From Erwinia_E haradaeae_A (lineage in GTDB: Bacteria; Pseudomonadota; Gammaproteobacteria; Enterobacterales; Enterobacteriaceae): a stretch of DNA of 64,000 nt. Below, in pieces: positions 49,402 to 59,135 of this stretch. The notes under the pieces are model-generated. The model did not search any database, had not been told where the DNA came from, and saw only the letters and a program-made list of their open reading frames with translations. Where the stretch lies: the NCBI RefSeq assembly GCF_900698965.1, contig NZ_LR217725.1, forward strand, positions 930,001-994,000, in the 5' to 3' direction. The translations under genes and the position numbers were made by a program. Numbering within the stretch: the first letter of the stretch is position 1; every line of letters begins with the position of its first letter.

Positions 49402-49954
49402 GATAACTCATCCTGTTATTTCACATCCTGTCTGCAGTCGATCCTGTATGTTTATACCACATTCTTATCTACAATTATTTATGCTGTTAATCATAAAACA
49501 ATATGCTCTGTAAAACCAAATAGAGTGTTGTTCTTTTTGCAATAGGCGCTATAGTAGTTTACAGAACTATATTATCTCAAGATAATATCGAATATAAAAT
49601 ATATTAAATATGTGCTACTCGACTGCTAAGGTATTGTTGCGCACTGTAGTAGAATTTTACAAAACAGTCCCAATACCATGATAGCTTTATAGCTTTATAG
49701 CTTTATAGCTTTATAGCCTTGTAGCTGATAATAGATAACTATTTTTATCAGTAAGCGACTATAACCCCATACATCAAACAATCTATCATGGATGAAATGG
49801 TTGATTCAAACTATAAAATACTTTTTAAGAGCTATTTAATATGACTAAAACGCGATATTTTATTTTGATCTGCAATCAATATTTTTGATGACACTCTAAT
49901 GGTTATATTCATGCATCTGCTTAGTATAAGCCTATTACTCAAAAACCACTAAGC
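49402..49954. other. Non-coding spacer ybgI-pykF
   Basis: No gene supported; contains an 8-nt microsatellite at 49681-49726. Confidence 0.5.
49681..49726. repeat. 8-nt microsatellite (ATAGCTTT)
   Basis: ATAGCTTT occurs four times exactly, followed by ATAGCCTT and GTAGCT. It is a simple-sequence tract in non-coding DNA downstream of pykF and could vary in length. Confidence 0.95.
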
Positions 49955-51367
49955 TTATAATACATGTACTGATGATGTATTAGTCGTACCGCTCGGAACC
50001 AGTGCACCAGACACCATGACCAACGTATCGCCTGTCTTAGCGTACCCACTAGTCTCAGCCGCTTCTTTGCCTAGTCGATAAAAATCATCCGTAGATGTGA
50101 GTCTATCAACTAATATTGTATCAACACCCTTACTTAGTTGTAGCTGCCTTGCGGTTTTTACATTCGTGGTTAGCGCTAGAATGGTAGCACATGGAAAATA
50201 CTTACGTAAAGACTTAGCAGATTTTCCACCTTCAGTAGCTACAATAATTAACGGGGATGCAAGTTTTTCGGCAATTTCAACCGCGCTACGACACACTGCT
50301 TCCGTTATACGCATTGTACAATTATCTATATGTAAGTCTGTGCAGCTTCGCATTACACGATCAGTGCGCTGGCAAATATTTGCCATGATATTAACAGATT
50401 CTATTGGATAATTTCCTTTTGCACTTTCACCGGATAACATAACTGCATCCGTACCATCTAATATAGCATTAGCTACATCTCCAGCTTCTGCACGAGTAGG
50501 TCTTGGGTTTTTCATCATTGAATCCAGCATTTGAGTTGCAGTAATGATCACCTTACGTTCGTGATTGCACCTTTTTATCATCATCTTTTGCGCAAAAATT
50601 ACCTCTTCGACTGGAATTTCCACACCGAGATCACCACGGGCAACCATAATACCATCAGACACATTCAGAATTTCTTCGAAATTATGTAGTCCCTCTTGAT
50701 TTTCAATTTTAGAAATAATCTGGATGTGCTCACCACCGTGAGCGTTTAGATGCTCACGAATATTAATAACGTCAGAACACCTTCGAATAAAAGAAGCGGC
50801 GATAAAGTCAACATCCTGATTACATCCAAAAATCAGATCTAATTTATCTTGCTCTGCTAGTGCTGGTAGTTTAATTGAAACACCAGGCAAGTTAATGCCT
50901 TTATAAGAACCCAGCTCTCCATTGTTTAGTACTTGACATGTTACTGTATTTTGTGTTACTGAAAGCACTCGCATACCAATTAAACCATCATCTACCAAAA
51001 CAGTGTTACCGATGCTTAGATCTGTAGCAAAACCTGGATAAGTTACTGCTACCCCCTCAGCAGTCCCAATAACACTTTGATCGGTAGTAAAATGAAATAT
51101 CTGACCAGATTTTAAAGCAATATCCTTACCATCTTTTAATTGCATCGTGCGAATTTCGGGGCCTTTGGTATCAAGAAGAATGGCTGCCTGATGCCTGCTG
51201 GTTTGCATGACATTACGCAACCTAGCAATGCGTTGAGCATGTTCCCGATAGTTACCGTGGGAAAAGTTTAAACGCATAACATTCATACCGGCTTCTAGAA
51301 GCTTAGTGAGCATCTCCTCTGATTCAGTTTTTGGGCCGATCGTGCAAACAATTTTTGTTTTTTTCAT
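49955..51367 (-). CDS. pykF: Pyruvate kinase I PykF
   Basis: Last step of glycolysis: phosphoenolpyruvate plus ADP to pyruvate and ATP. ATG at 51367 gives MKKTKIVCTIGPKTES and exactly 470 aa, as in E. coli PykF; an in-frame ATG at 51382 adds five residues and has AGGA only 3 nt upstream, so the shorter form is preferred. Motifs: MNVMRLNFSHG, LLDTKGPEIRTM, the catalytic SKIENQEGL, MVARGDLGVEIP, the substrate-binding ITATQMLDSM and the C-terminal allosteric domain to SVHVL. Stands alone. Confidence 0.97.
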   Translation of the reverse strand: MKKTKIVCTIGPKTESEEMLTKLLEAGMNVMRLNFSHGNYREHAQRIARLRNVMQTSRHQAAILLDTKGPEIRTMQLKDGKDIALKSGQIFHFTTDQSVIGTAEGVAVTYPGFATDLSIGNTVLVDDGLIGMRVLSVTQNTVTCQVLNNGELGSYKGINLPGVSIKLPALAEQDKLDLIFGCNQDVDFIAASFIRRCSDVINIREHLNAHGGEHIQIISKIENQEGLHNFEEILNVSDGIMVARGDLGVEIPVEEVIFAQKMMIKRCNHERKVIITATQMLDSMMKNPRPTRAEAGDVANAILDGTDAVMLSGESAKGNYPIESVNIMANICQRTDRVMRSCTDLHIDNCTMRITEAVCRSAVEIAEKLASPLIIVATEGGKSAKSLRKYFPCATILALTTNVKTARQLQLSKGVDTILVDRLTSTDDFYRLGKEAAETSGYAKTGDTLVMVSGALVPSGTTNTSSVHVL

Positions 51368-52193
51368 AATGATTTTTATCATATCCTGGATAAATTACTG
51401 CATATATTAAAGACATCGACTATAAATACCTTTATAATCTTGATGCTATTATATAACAGCGTTATAGTATTATACATATAATACTCTGTCTTTATAATAT
51501 AATTCGCATATCGTGACAGCGATTCGATCTAGTGAGTAAGGGTCAGCTTATCAAGAAAGGAAATGAACTTTGTGGCCAGTCAAGCTATCCATTTCTTCTT
51601 TTAAAATTAAATATTGTCTATGTTATAACAACATAGCGCATGCATATACCTCTGCTTGTTTATATCTAAGAAACTTTATTCTTTAACTGAGGAATACTTT
51701 GGATTGAACCTGATACCCCGGAACTTTAGGGGCAATAAAAAGATATACACAGCACACCTCTTATTAGATGAATCGTCAAAATGTATACAGCTTGTACAAC
51801 ATATCATACAATGATTTATACTGATTTATTAATTTTTTTAAAAAAGCATATTAATATTAATTAATCAATATTTCATAACATTGCATAGACACTTGTGAAT
51901 AACAGGGAGGAACGGTACTAACTTATTAAAGAACAACAATTCTCCTGACAGCTAAACAAGATTATAGTTTAGAGCGCTTCAATCCTACAAACTTTATGTA
52001 TTATGAATAGCATGACAAGATATTTTTCTATCTAATAACAGTCTTATTTGATAAGTCATTCAACCTTAAAATAGGAGTAATTTTTATTTAAAATACTCTC
52101 TATTGTTAATAGCGTAACCAAAATGTCAGCTCCTATCTATCATCTAGTGAGAGATGGGGTATTATTCATGTGTTCCTTTCGTAAGACTACAAT
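51368..52193. other. Non-coding spacer pykF-aroK
   Basis: No gene supported in 0.8 kb between two divergent genes. Their promoters must lie here, but none could be placed. Confidence 0.5.
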
Positions 52194-52718
52194 ATGGCCG
52201 AAAAACGTAATATCTTTTTAGTTGGTCCTATGGGCTCAGGAAAAAGTACTATTGGGCGTCACTTATCTCAACTTCTAAAAATGGATTTTTTTGACTCAGA
52301 CCATGAGATGGAACGCCGCACTGGAGTAAATATAGATTGGATTTTAGACATCGAGGGGGAGGCTGGATTTCGTTCTCGTGAAGAAAAAATTATCGCTGAG
52401 CTCACAAATAAACAAGGCATTGTTTTAGCAACAGGAAAAGACTGCATACAATCTAAAACTATCCGGACTTATCTCTCTGCTCGTGGTATGGTAATATATC
52501 TCGAAATTACCACCTCAAGGCAACTAAAATATGCTTATCGTGACCAGAAACATCCACCACATTCTATTCCAAATTATTCTAAAGTAACTATAGAGGCGTT
52601 AGCTGATGAACCAGGTTTTCTATATAAAGAAATTTCTGATGTCATAGTTCGGACCAATAACCAAAGCCCGAGGTTGATTGTAAAGCAAATTCTACAAATT
52701 TTAGAAACAAGTAGATAA
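52194..52718 (+). CDS. aroK: Shikimate kinase I (AroK) homologue with altered substrate site
   Basis: AroK normally phosphorylates shikimate in the chorismate pathway. The 174 residues align without gaps with E. coli AroK (173 aa). The ATP site is intact: Walker A GPMGSGKST (11-19). Substrate residues D36 and R60 (GFRSREE) are kept. But the shikimate-binding glycine loop TGGGS reads TGKDC (G82K, G83D, S84C), the lid RPLL reads HPPH (R120H, L122P, L123H), and the arginine in NERNPLY is replaced (R140P). Such losses should cripple shikimate kinase activity. The frame is nevertheless open with a clean end. aroB, damX and dam, between aroK and rpe in E. coli, are missing. It is either a decaying gene or one kept for another AroK role. 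Confidence 0.9.
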   Translation: MAEKRNIFLVGPMGSGKSTIGRHLSQLLKMDFFDSDHEMERRTGVNIDWILDIEGEAGFRSREEKIIAELTNKQGIVLATGKDCIQSKTIRTYLSARGMVIYLEITTSRQLKYAYRDQKHPPHSIPNYSKVTIEALADEPGFLYKEISDVIVRTNNQSPRLIVKQILQILETSR

Positions 52719-54056
52719 AATTAAATCAATCTAATCATTTTACGGGGTCGTTTATCTTATCGAAAGACGACAGAATCACTGCTATTCGCAACATAATTTC
52801 AAGATTTTTCCCGAAGCTGAAGAGGCTTTAAACGTTAACATGCACAAGTAATATCAGACTGTAAAGTAATGTCTTATCCTTGTAAGTCATGCACAAACCT
52901 AATCTAGCAAAGTATGAGAGATGCTTCTAGAAAAAGCTTTATAGAAAATATAACTCAAAACACTCTTTGCTAAAATTTTCTAAAAGCTATCAGCGGTGTC
53001 ATATAACAATCAGTGGCATATTCAACTCACACTGAAAATACAGGTAGTTCACTTAACATTAACCTGTGTCACTATGTAGTCAAAACTTCTTAAAAACTAC
53101 GGTATAATAAATAGAACAATAATCATACATGAGTTTTTATAGAGAGACATTTATCAACTAGATTAATTTCCGCAATATATTTGATATTAGTTTATATGTT
53201 TTATTTTTGATCTCAGTTATGCCAGATTTCATGCAAGCATTGATTCTGATCCATGCCTAAATATACATATTTAAAAATAACTTCTGATATTAATATGTTA
53301 CGGTATAGTTAAAAACTACGCTGATAATCAATCAACCTATCATTTATAAGCACAGACTGATAATAACTCTAAGCATGAGATGTCGTACTATACTAAAATT
53401 ATTGAGCTTAAACAGTTACACCTAACATCAAGATGTTATAGGCAATGCTAATAGATGTCCAAGAGCATCTACTAAAAAACTAATAGTGGATTCCTGTAAC
53501 CTTGCACGAGCTATATTTTTCTTATATTATGTGATAATGAGTTTTTATGTGGTTTGATCATTCTTATTATTCTTGAACACGACAGATCCAATCTATATCA
53601 ATTCTAACTCTGTATATCTGTACACTGTACAGAAAAGCAATATTTAATTTAATAGATAGCATGCATGTCTGCATATCCTGAGATCGCTAGGTTTATATGC
53701 TGTGAAGTGAGACTATTTTGATAAAATCAGGCATATAATTTCACACTATACTGTTACAGATTTTACAGATCTTAGTATTGCAATGCTGAGAATATATACA
53801 GACAATCTCTTTGAGATCCGACTGAAAAGAAAGTGGTTTGTTACAAAATAAAAAACCATGATTTCATTATCCATTACACACTTGCCATAAATGTGGCCTT
53901 GGATTATCAAATTAATCACAAATGCACACCTCAAACCAATAAGAATAAGGTGCAAACTATTATTAATTTATGATAATAGCCATAAGCGCTTCAATATCAT
54001 GTAAGTATATTACTCATACTAAAAGGACTTTAGCAGGCAAATACAGGAAACTTTGA
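52719..54056. other. Former aroB-damX-dam interval, now without genes
   Basis: The 1.3 kb between aroK and rpe shows no supported gene. E. coli has aroB, damX and dam here. An open frame at 53746-53955 (minus) is in the wrong orientation and unrecognisable. I could not pick out residual codons of aroB or dam by eye. Confidence 0.55.
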
Positions 54057-54731
54057 GTGAAAAAATATTTGATTGCCCCATCCATTCTCTCTGCAGACTG
54101 CGCACGACTTGGTGAAGATATCTCAAAAGCGCTATCTGCTGGAGGTGATTTAGTACATTTTGATGTCATGGATAATCATTATGTTCCTAACCTCACAATG
54201 GGACCAATGGTTGTGAAGGCACTGCGTAATTATGGGATAACCGCACCCATTGATGTTCACTTAATGGTGGATCCTGTTGATCGTATTATCCCTGATTTTG
54301 CAGAAGCGGGTGCTAATTATATCACTTTTCACCCGGAAGCCTCGCAGCATATTGATCGTACTTTGCAGTTAATTAAAAATAGTGGTTGTCATTCAGGGTT
54401 AGCATTAAATCCTGCTACACCCCTAAATATTCTTGATTATGTTATGCATAAACTCGATATAATTTTAGTTATGTCTGTTAACCCGGGCTTTAGTGGACAA
54501 TTATTTATTCCAAACACTCTGCATAAAATACGTCAGGTTCGCCGACTGATTAATGAAAGTGGTTATGATATCTTTCTAGCAGTTGATGGGGGGATAACGG
54601 TAAACAATTTTTCTGCAATTGCCGCTGAAGGCGCTGATATATTTGTTGTAGGTTCTACTATTTTTGATCAGATCGATTACAAAAAGGTAATTGATGCTAT
54701 GCGGTGCACAGCAATCAGGGCCATTCCCTGA
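54057..54731 (+). CDS. rpe: Ribulose-phosphate 3-epimerase Rpe
   Basis: Interconverts ribulose-5-phosphate and xylulose-5-phosphate in the pentose phosphate pathway. 224 aa (E. coli 225), GTG start with AGGA 8 nt upstream. TIM-barrel motifs: IAPSILSADCARLGED, HFDVMDNHYVPNLT (metal His and Asp), IDVHLMVDP, the signature MSVNPGFSGQLF and AVDGGITVNN with the second metal Asp. gph and trpS, downstream in E. coli, are missing. Confidence 0.97.
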   Translation: MKKYLIAPSILSADCARLGEDISKALSAGGDLVHFDVMDNHYVPNLTMGPMVVKALRNYGITAPIDVHLMVDPVDRIIPDFAEAGANYITFHPEASQHIDRTLQLIKNSGCHSGLALNPATPLNILDYVMHKLDIILVMSVNPGFSGQLFIPNTLHKIRQVRRLINESGYDIFLAVDGGITVNNFSAIAAEGADIFVVGSTIFDQIDYKKVIDAMRCTAIRAIP

Positions 54732-55768
54732 TTGTTCTGCTAAGAAGTACATCTTTGCCAATCAGCTTTAAAAAGTTTTTTGCTCATGCTGATAACTAAT
54801 ACATACCTGAAATTTTTCTAAATCATTCTTATGATATCCTTATAAACATTTTATTCTAAAAAGTTTCGCTACAAGCATCAAAACAATCTTTGACTATACG
54901 TCGGAAGCAATATAAAGCTTTTCTTAAAAACGTTTAATCAAAAAGATAGGATATTAAAAAATTGAAAATCAGTATGACATCATATCACCTAGAGCTATCT
55001 AATTCTCTGCTAAATCCTCGTTATTAGATCGAAATTTAGGTCATTACTGAATAAACAAGGAACACTATATCTATTTATAAAAGTCAATATTAGCGATCAA
55101 TGTACGCGGAAAAGTAACAAATAACTAGTTGTAGTTTCAATAATACTAAGCGATACGAACTTACGCTATATGTTAAAAGGGCTTACCTTGATTGTTATCG
55201 TGCTGATAATAAAAAATTCTGCTCACCTCCTCTGAGGAGGAAGTACATGCTTTCTAGTCGTATTTTTAATTTCTGTTTTTCTATCATGCCATGACAGAAG
55301 CTATGCAGTTAGAGGAATTTCTCCGCTTCACCGAATAGGAATCGGAGTTATATTATATATAATCCATCTAGTGTAAATCATTACATTCCAAAAATAAATG
55401 AATGCTCAATATATGCATAATTTTTACGATCTAATCAATACAATTGTAAAATTTTATACTAGTATTTGCATACTACTATCTACAATAGTATTGACCATAT
55501 ACATCATCTGATTTATTTTGACACATACATTTATGTGTATGCATTATATATTGTATTCAGGTTACAAACCTGTTTGCTTTATTGTTACATTTTGTATGAA
55601 TTTCTATTCTATTCTGTTGAAAAATCCGGCATGATATACTCCTACTGTCTAATTTGCTATAAATTCTTTGATTCTGTCTGATCCATTCGTCATTCGTAGA
55701 TCTGTATATCACTGTAGATCGGATGGTATAACACTGATACTTACCATGAATTTTCTAATGAATCATAA
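54732..55768. other. Non-coding convergent spacer rpe-yeeZ
   Basis: No standard gene supported. It contains a less AT-rich patch (about 55180-55350) with a strong Shine-Dalgarno inside a hairpin and a 15-codon open frame (55226-55294). An open frame at 55466-55681 is Tyr/Ile-rich noise. Confidence 0.5.
55226..55294 (+). promoter_or_regulatory. Hairpin-sequestered Shine-Dalgarno and 15-codon frame
   Basis: CCTCC (55226-55230) can pair with GGAGG (55236-55240) around TCTGA. GGAGG is 6 nt before an ATG at 55247 that opens a 15-residue frame, MLSSRIFNFCFSIMP, ending in TGA at 55292-55294. The Phe-rich peptide loosely recalls leader peptides such as PheM, but pheS is not downstream, and Phe codons are common by chance in AT-rich DNA. 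It could be a leader, a ghost ribosome site or coincidence. Confidence 0.25.
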
Positions 55769-56602
55769 CTACTCTATCATATAGAGAGGATCTGGATAAC
55801 GATAAGAAAATCCTAAATCTCGACAAATTTTGCTACCGTCAATGATCTGCCCGAATTCTCTTGTATCATCAACTTGAAAGGTTGGTGGCGTTAAGCCTAA
55901 CTGTATGGCCGCCTGAGGATAAAACTTGTTACGTGCGGGGTGTTTTGGAGCACTTAGGTTATAAATATCCCCTCCAGAGGATTTTTTTAATACAAGAATG
56001 ATAGCTGAAATAACATCATCAAGATGCACTAAGTTAACGCCATGAGAGCCATTTTTTAATGCAGTTTTACCAGCTAAAAAAGTACCTGGCTGACGTTGTG
56101 GACCTACTAGACCCGATAACCGCAAGATATCTACTGATACCCTCTTTAGACAGGATAGCCAGTTTTCGGCTTCTAATAAAATACGTCCAGTAACATTATG
56201 CGGTTTAACTGTTGCATTTTCATTGATACTCAAAAGACTCTTTTCATATACACAAATTGAACTAGTAAAAATTATTCGAGAAATTGGAAAATTTAGAGCA
56301 GTTTGTACTAAAGTTTGTATAGCTACAAGGTAGTTACTAATCTGTGTTTGACTAGAAATAGTCCGGGTCGCAGGTAACGTAATAACCATAGCGTCCGCAC
56401 TTAGAAGATTCTTTAGATCCTGTTTGTTACAAATTAATTTTGGTGTAAGTTTTAAAACATAACCATTAATCCCACGCGTTCTTACTGATTCTACTCCATC
56501 CTGAGTGGTTTTACTGCCGCTCACCTGCCAGTTTTTCGTTATCAAAGAGACCCCCAATGGCAGGCCTAGCCACCCTAACCCAATAATCACCACGCGTTTC
56601 AT
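55769..56602 (-). CDS. yeeZ: YeeZ-like NAD(P)-binding epimerase/reductase family protein
   Basis: A Rossmann-fold protein of the extended SDR group with unassigned function. 277 aa (E. coli YeeZ 274), aligned end to end: NAD(P)-binding GLGWLGLPLG near the N-terminus, SKTTQDGVESVR, IIFTSSICVYE, ILRLSGLVGPQRQPG, HGVNLVHLDDVISAI, IYNLSAPKHPARNKFYP and LGFSYRYPDPL. The usual SDR Tyr lies in CVYE, but the following Lys spacing differs, so it may not be a classical dehydrogenase. In E. coli it is divergent from the his operon; no hisG is seen here. Confidence 0.93.
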   Translation of the reverse strand: MKRVVIIGLGWLGLPLGVSLITKNWQVSGSKTTQDGVESVRTRGINGYVLKLTPKLICNKQDLKNLLSADAMVITLPATRTISSQTQISNYLVAIQTLVQTALNFPISRIIFTSSICVYEKSLLSINENATVKPHNVTGRILLEAENWLSCLKRVSVDILRLSGLVGPQRQPGTFLAGKTALKNGSHGVNLVHLDDVISAIILVLKKSSGGDIYNLSAPKHPARNKFYPQAAIQLGLTPPTFQVDDTREFGQIIDGSKICRDLGFSYRYPDPLYMIE

Positions 56603-57632
56603 CTGTTAACCCCTCTCACTAAAAAAACCTGCATAATAACAGCTTCAAGATAAACATATGTTGCACACACATTAGCGATACTAGTCTTTTAAGCTTTTAC
56701 ATTGTCTATTTTAAGAGTCATTAGATTTTTGATTCATTATGTTTTGCTTGTACATTCTTGGTTATTCTGTTAGAGCATCTTGAGTTGATCTCAAACTCTT
56801 GAGTTAATAAAAAACATTATATAAGCAACCTATACTGAATAGGATGTGTCATCCTTGTGTAATAAGAATTGCTACGATCAATAAAACCACTATGCTAGTT
56901 AATAAAGATATTTCGCTAACTTGAATTGCTAATTTAGCGTACACCAATAAGTGTCTCATGCATTACACTTATTCTTTAATTGTTCTTCTTATTTCAAGCA
57001 CTTAATCTCAGAAAAATCGATGATAATCTGTAACCACACCAAGGTTTGAAAATATAAATTTATCTGAAAAATAGACGCTTGCAATACAATACTTCAAGAG
57101 CATATATAAGACCATGCTGTGGTACATTACCATACACATACATTAGCGATAATCCTACAATAAGTTAGGTTTTTTCTGTTGTGTGTTATATATTCGCAAA
57201 CAAAAAATAAACTAGATTAAATAACATCTTATAGATAAGATAAAACTCTATTGTCTATTGATTTTTTCTAGATTAAATGCAATTCTCATCATAAAGACCA
57301 CTCACAACATCTTAGGTGATATGTTACTGTGAAATCAAAATCTATATTACTATAGATTTCTACTTCTTACTTAATAGAATGAGAATTCTTATGGTTACGG
57401 CAAGCGTAGATACCTGACAGCCTTTATCTGAAAGCCAGAAACAGCACTAGTAGCAGATTTTGATAGTAACAACAGACCCTATGATTTTAATTGCAATCAA
57501 TATTATACTAATATAAATTTGATACTGATAGAAAAGATACTCATACTATTGTTCATATTTTTAAACATAATGCGTCGCAAATAATACTACTAGATTCTCC
57601 TCTTTAGTGATATGTAAAATGGCAAAAATCTG
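56603..57632. other. Non-coding divergent spacer yeeZ-pitA
   Basis: No gene supported in 1 kb. The his operon that faces yeeZ in E. coli is absent. Confidence 0.5.
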
Positions 57633-59135
57633 ATGCTAAATTTATTTTCTGGTCTCGATTATTACACTACATGCTTCTTACTACTAGCGCTATTTTTTGT
57701 ATTATTTTATGAAGCCATCAATGGTTTCCACGATACAGCTAATGCAATAGCTACCGTGATTTATACTCGTGCGTTACGATCAAAATTAGCTGTAGTGATG
57801 TCTGGAGTATTTAACTTTTTAGGTGTTTTACTAGGTGGTTTAAGTGTTGCTTATGCTATTGTGCATCTACTACCCGCTGAGCTTCTACGCAATGTTGGCT
57901 CCACACATGGACTAATCATGCTCTGCTCTATGTTAATTGCCGCTATTATCTGGAACCTAGGTACGTGGTATTATGGATTACCAGCTTCTAGTTCACATAC
58001 ACTGATTGGTGGTATAATTGGTATCAGTGTTACCAACGCTTGGCTCACAGGGCAGTCACTTGTAGACGCATTAAACATTCCTAAAATGCTAAATATTTTA
58101 ATATCATTGATCATTTCACCAATTTTAGGTTTTATACTGGCTGGTGGTTTAATTATTACTCTACGTAGATATTGGGGTGGAAATACAAAAAAAAGACGTA
58201 TTCACATGACCCCAGGTGAAAGAGAAAAAGTTGACGGCAAAAAAAAACCACCATTTTGGACTAGAGTTGCCTTAATTCTCTCAGCAATAGGCGTCAGTTA
58301 TTCACATGGCGCTAATGATGGTCAAAAAGGTATTGGTCTCATCATGTTAGTTCTAATTGGTGTTGCTCCTTCTGGTTTTGCAGTCAATCTAAATGCTAAT
58401 GATTATGACATTGTTCGCACTCGCGATGCCGTCATTCATCTCCAGCAATATTATCAGCGGCGCATTCCTAATATGTCACAACAGATAAACCAAGCATCAC
58501 CGACTATATCGAATATTAAAGTTACAAGCTATCATACAAAATCAGTCGAAAATTCTATCTTATCGTATGCGTTACTGACATGCACGGAAGCACGAAAGTT
58601 ACTAGATAATCTAGTGAACTATAATACACTGAGTGTAGAAGACAAAATACAGTTAAGAAGTTTGCTGATGTGTCTTTCTAATACTATGGACAAGATCTCT
58701 CACTTACCAACTACAACAGATTCAGATGCGATGTTCTTAACGAAATTAAAGGCAGATCTACTCAATACCGTTGAATATGCCCCATTATGGATTATTATAG
58801 CAATTGCTTTGGCACTATCCTTAGGTACTATGGTAGGCTGGCGGCGCATAGCAACCACTATTGGTGAAAAAGTTGGAAAACATGGGATGACATATGCTCA
58901 GGGTATGTCGGCACAGATTACAGCAGCAGTATCTATCGGAGTAGCTAGCTATACAGGAATCCCTGTATCCACCACACATATTCTGTCTTCATCCGTAGCA
59001 GGTGCCATGCTTGCAAGTGGTCAAGGTGTTCAAAGTCGTACGGTTAAAAATATTTTAATAGCTTGGATGCTTACCCTTCCTGTCTCCATTATATTGTCTA
59101 GCACCCTATACGCACTAGTCATCCGAATGATCTAA
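57633..59135 (+). CDS. pitA: Low-affinity phosphate/metal-phosphate transporter PitA
   Basis: A proton-coupled inner-membrane carrier importing phosphate as the metal-phosphate complex. 500 aa (E. coli 499). Two inverted PHO4 repeats are visible: N-terminal EAINGFHDTANAIATVIYTRAL and GLPASSSHTLIGG (about 27-125), and later SHGANDGQKGIGL with the paired C-terminal GMSAQITAAVSIG, PVSTTHILSSSV. About ten hydrophobic segments flank a long polar central loop (about 250-370), which is less conserved, as expected. An A9 tract (58239-58247) in the DGKKKPPF codons is a slippage risk. No pstSCAB or pitA partner nearby. Confidence 0.97.
   Translation: MLNLFSGLDYYTTCFLLLALFFVLFYEAINGFHDTANAIATVIYTRALRSKLAVVMSGVFNFLGVLLGGLSVAYAIVHLLPAELLRNVGSTHGLIMLCSMLIAAIIWNLGTWYYGLPASSSHTLIGGIIGISVTNAWLTGQSLVDALNIPKMLNILISLIISPILGFILAGGLIITLRRYWGGNTKKRRIHMTPGEREKVDGKKKPPFWTRVALILSAIGVSYSHGANDGQKGIGLIMLVLIGVAPSGFAVNLNANDYDIVRTRDAVIHLQQYYQRRIPNMSQQINQASPTISNIKVTSYHTKSVENSILSYALLTCTEARKLLDNLVNYNTLSVEDKIQLRSLLMCLSNTMDKISHLPTTTDSDAMFLTKLKADLLNTVEYAPLWIIIAIALALSLGTMVGWRRIATTIGEKVGKHGMTYAQGMSAQITAAVSIGVASYTGIPVSTTHILSSSVAGAMLASGQGVQSRTVKNILIAWMLTLPVSIILSSTLYALVIRMI

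Noticed and set aside
53746..53955. 69-codon open frame in the former aroB-damX-dam interval
   Set aside because: Opposite strand to the lost genes and no similarity to AroB, DamX or Dam that I can see.
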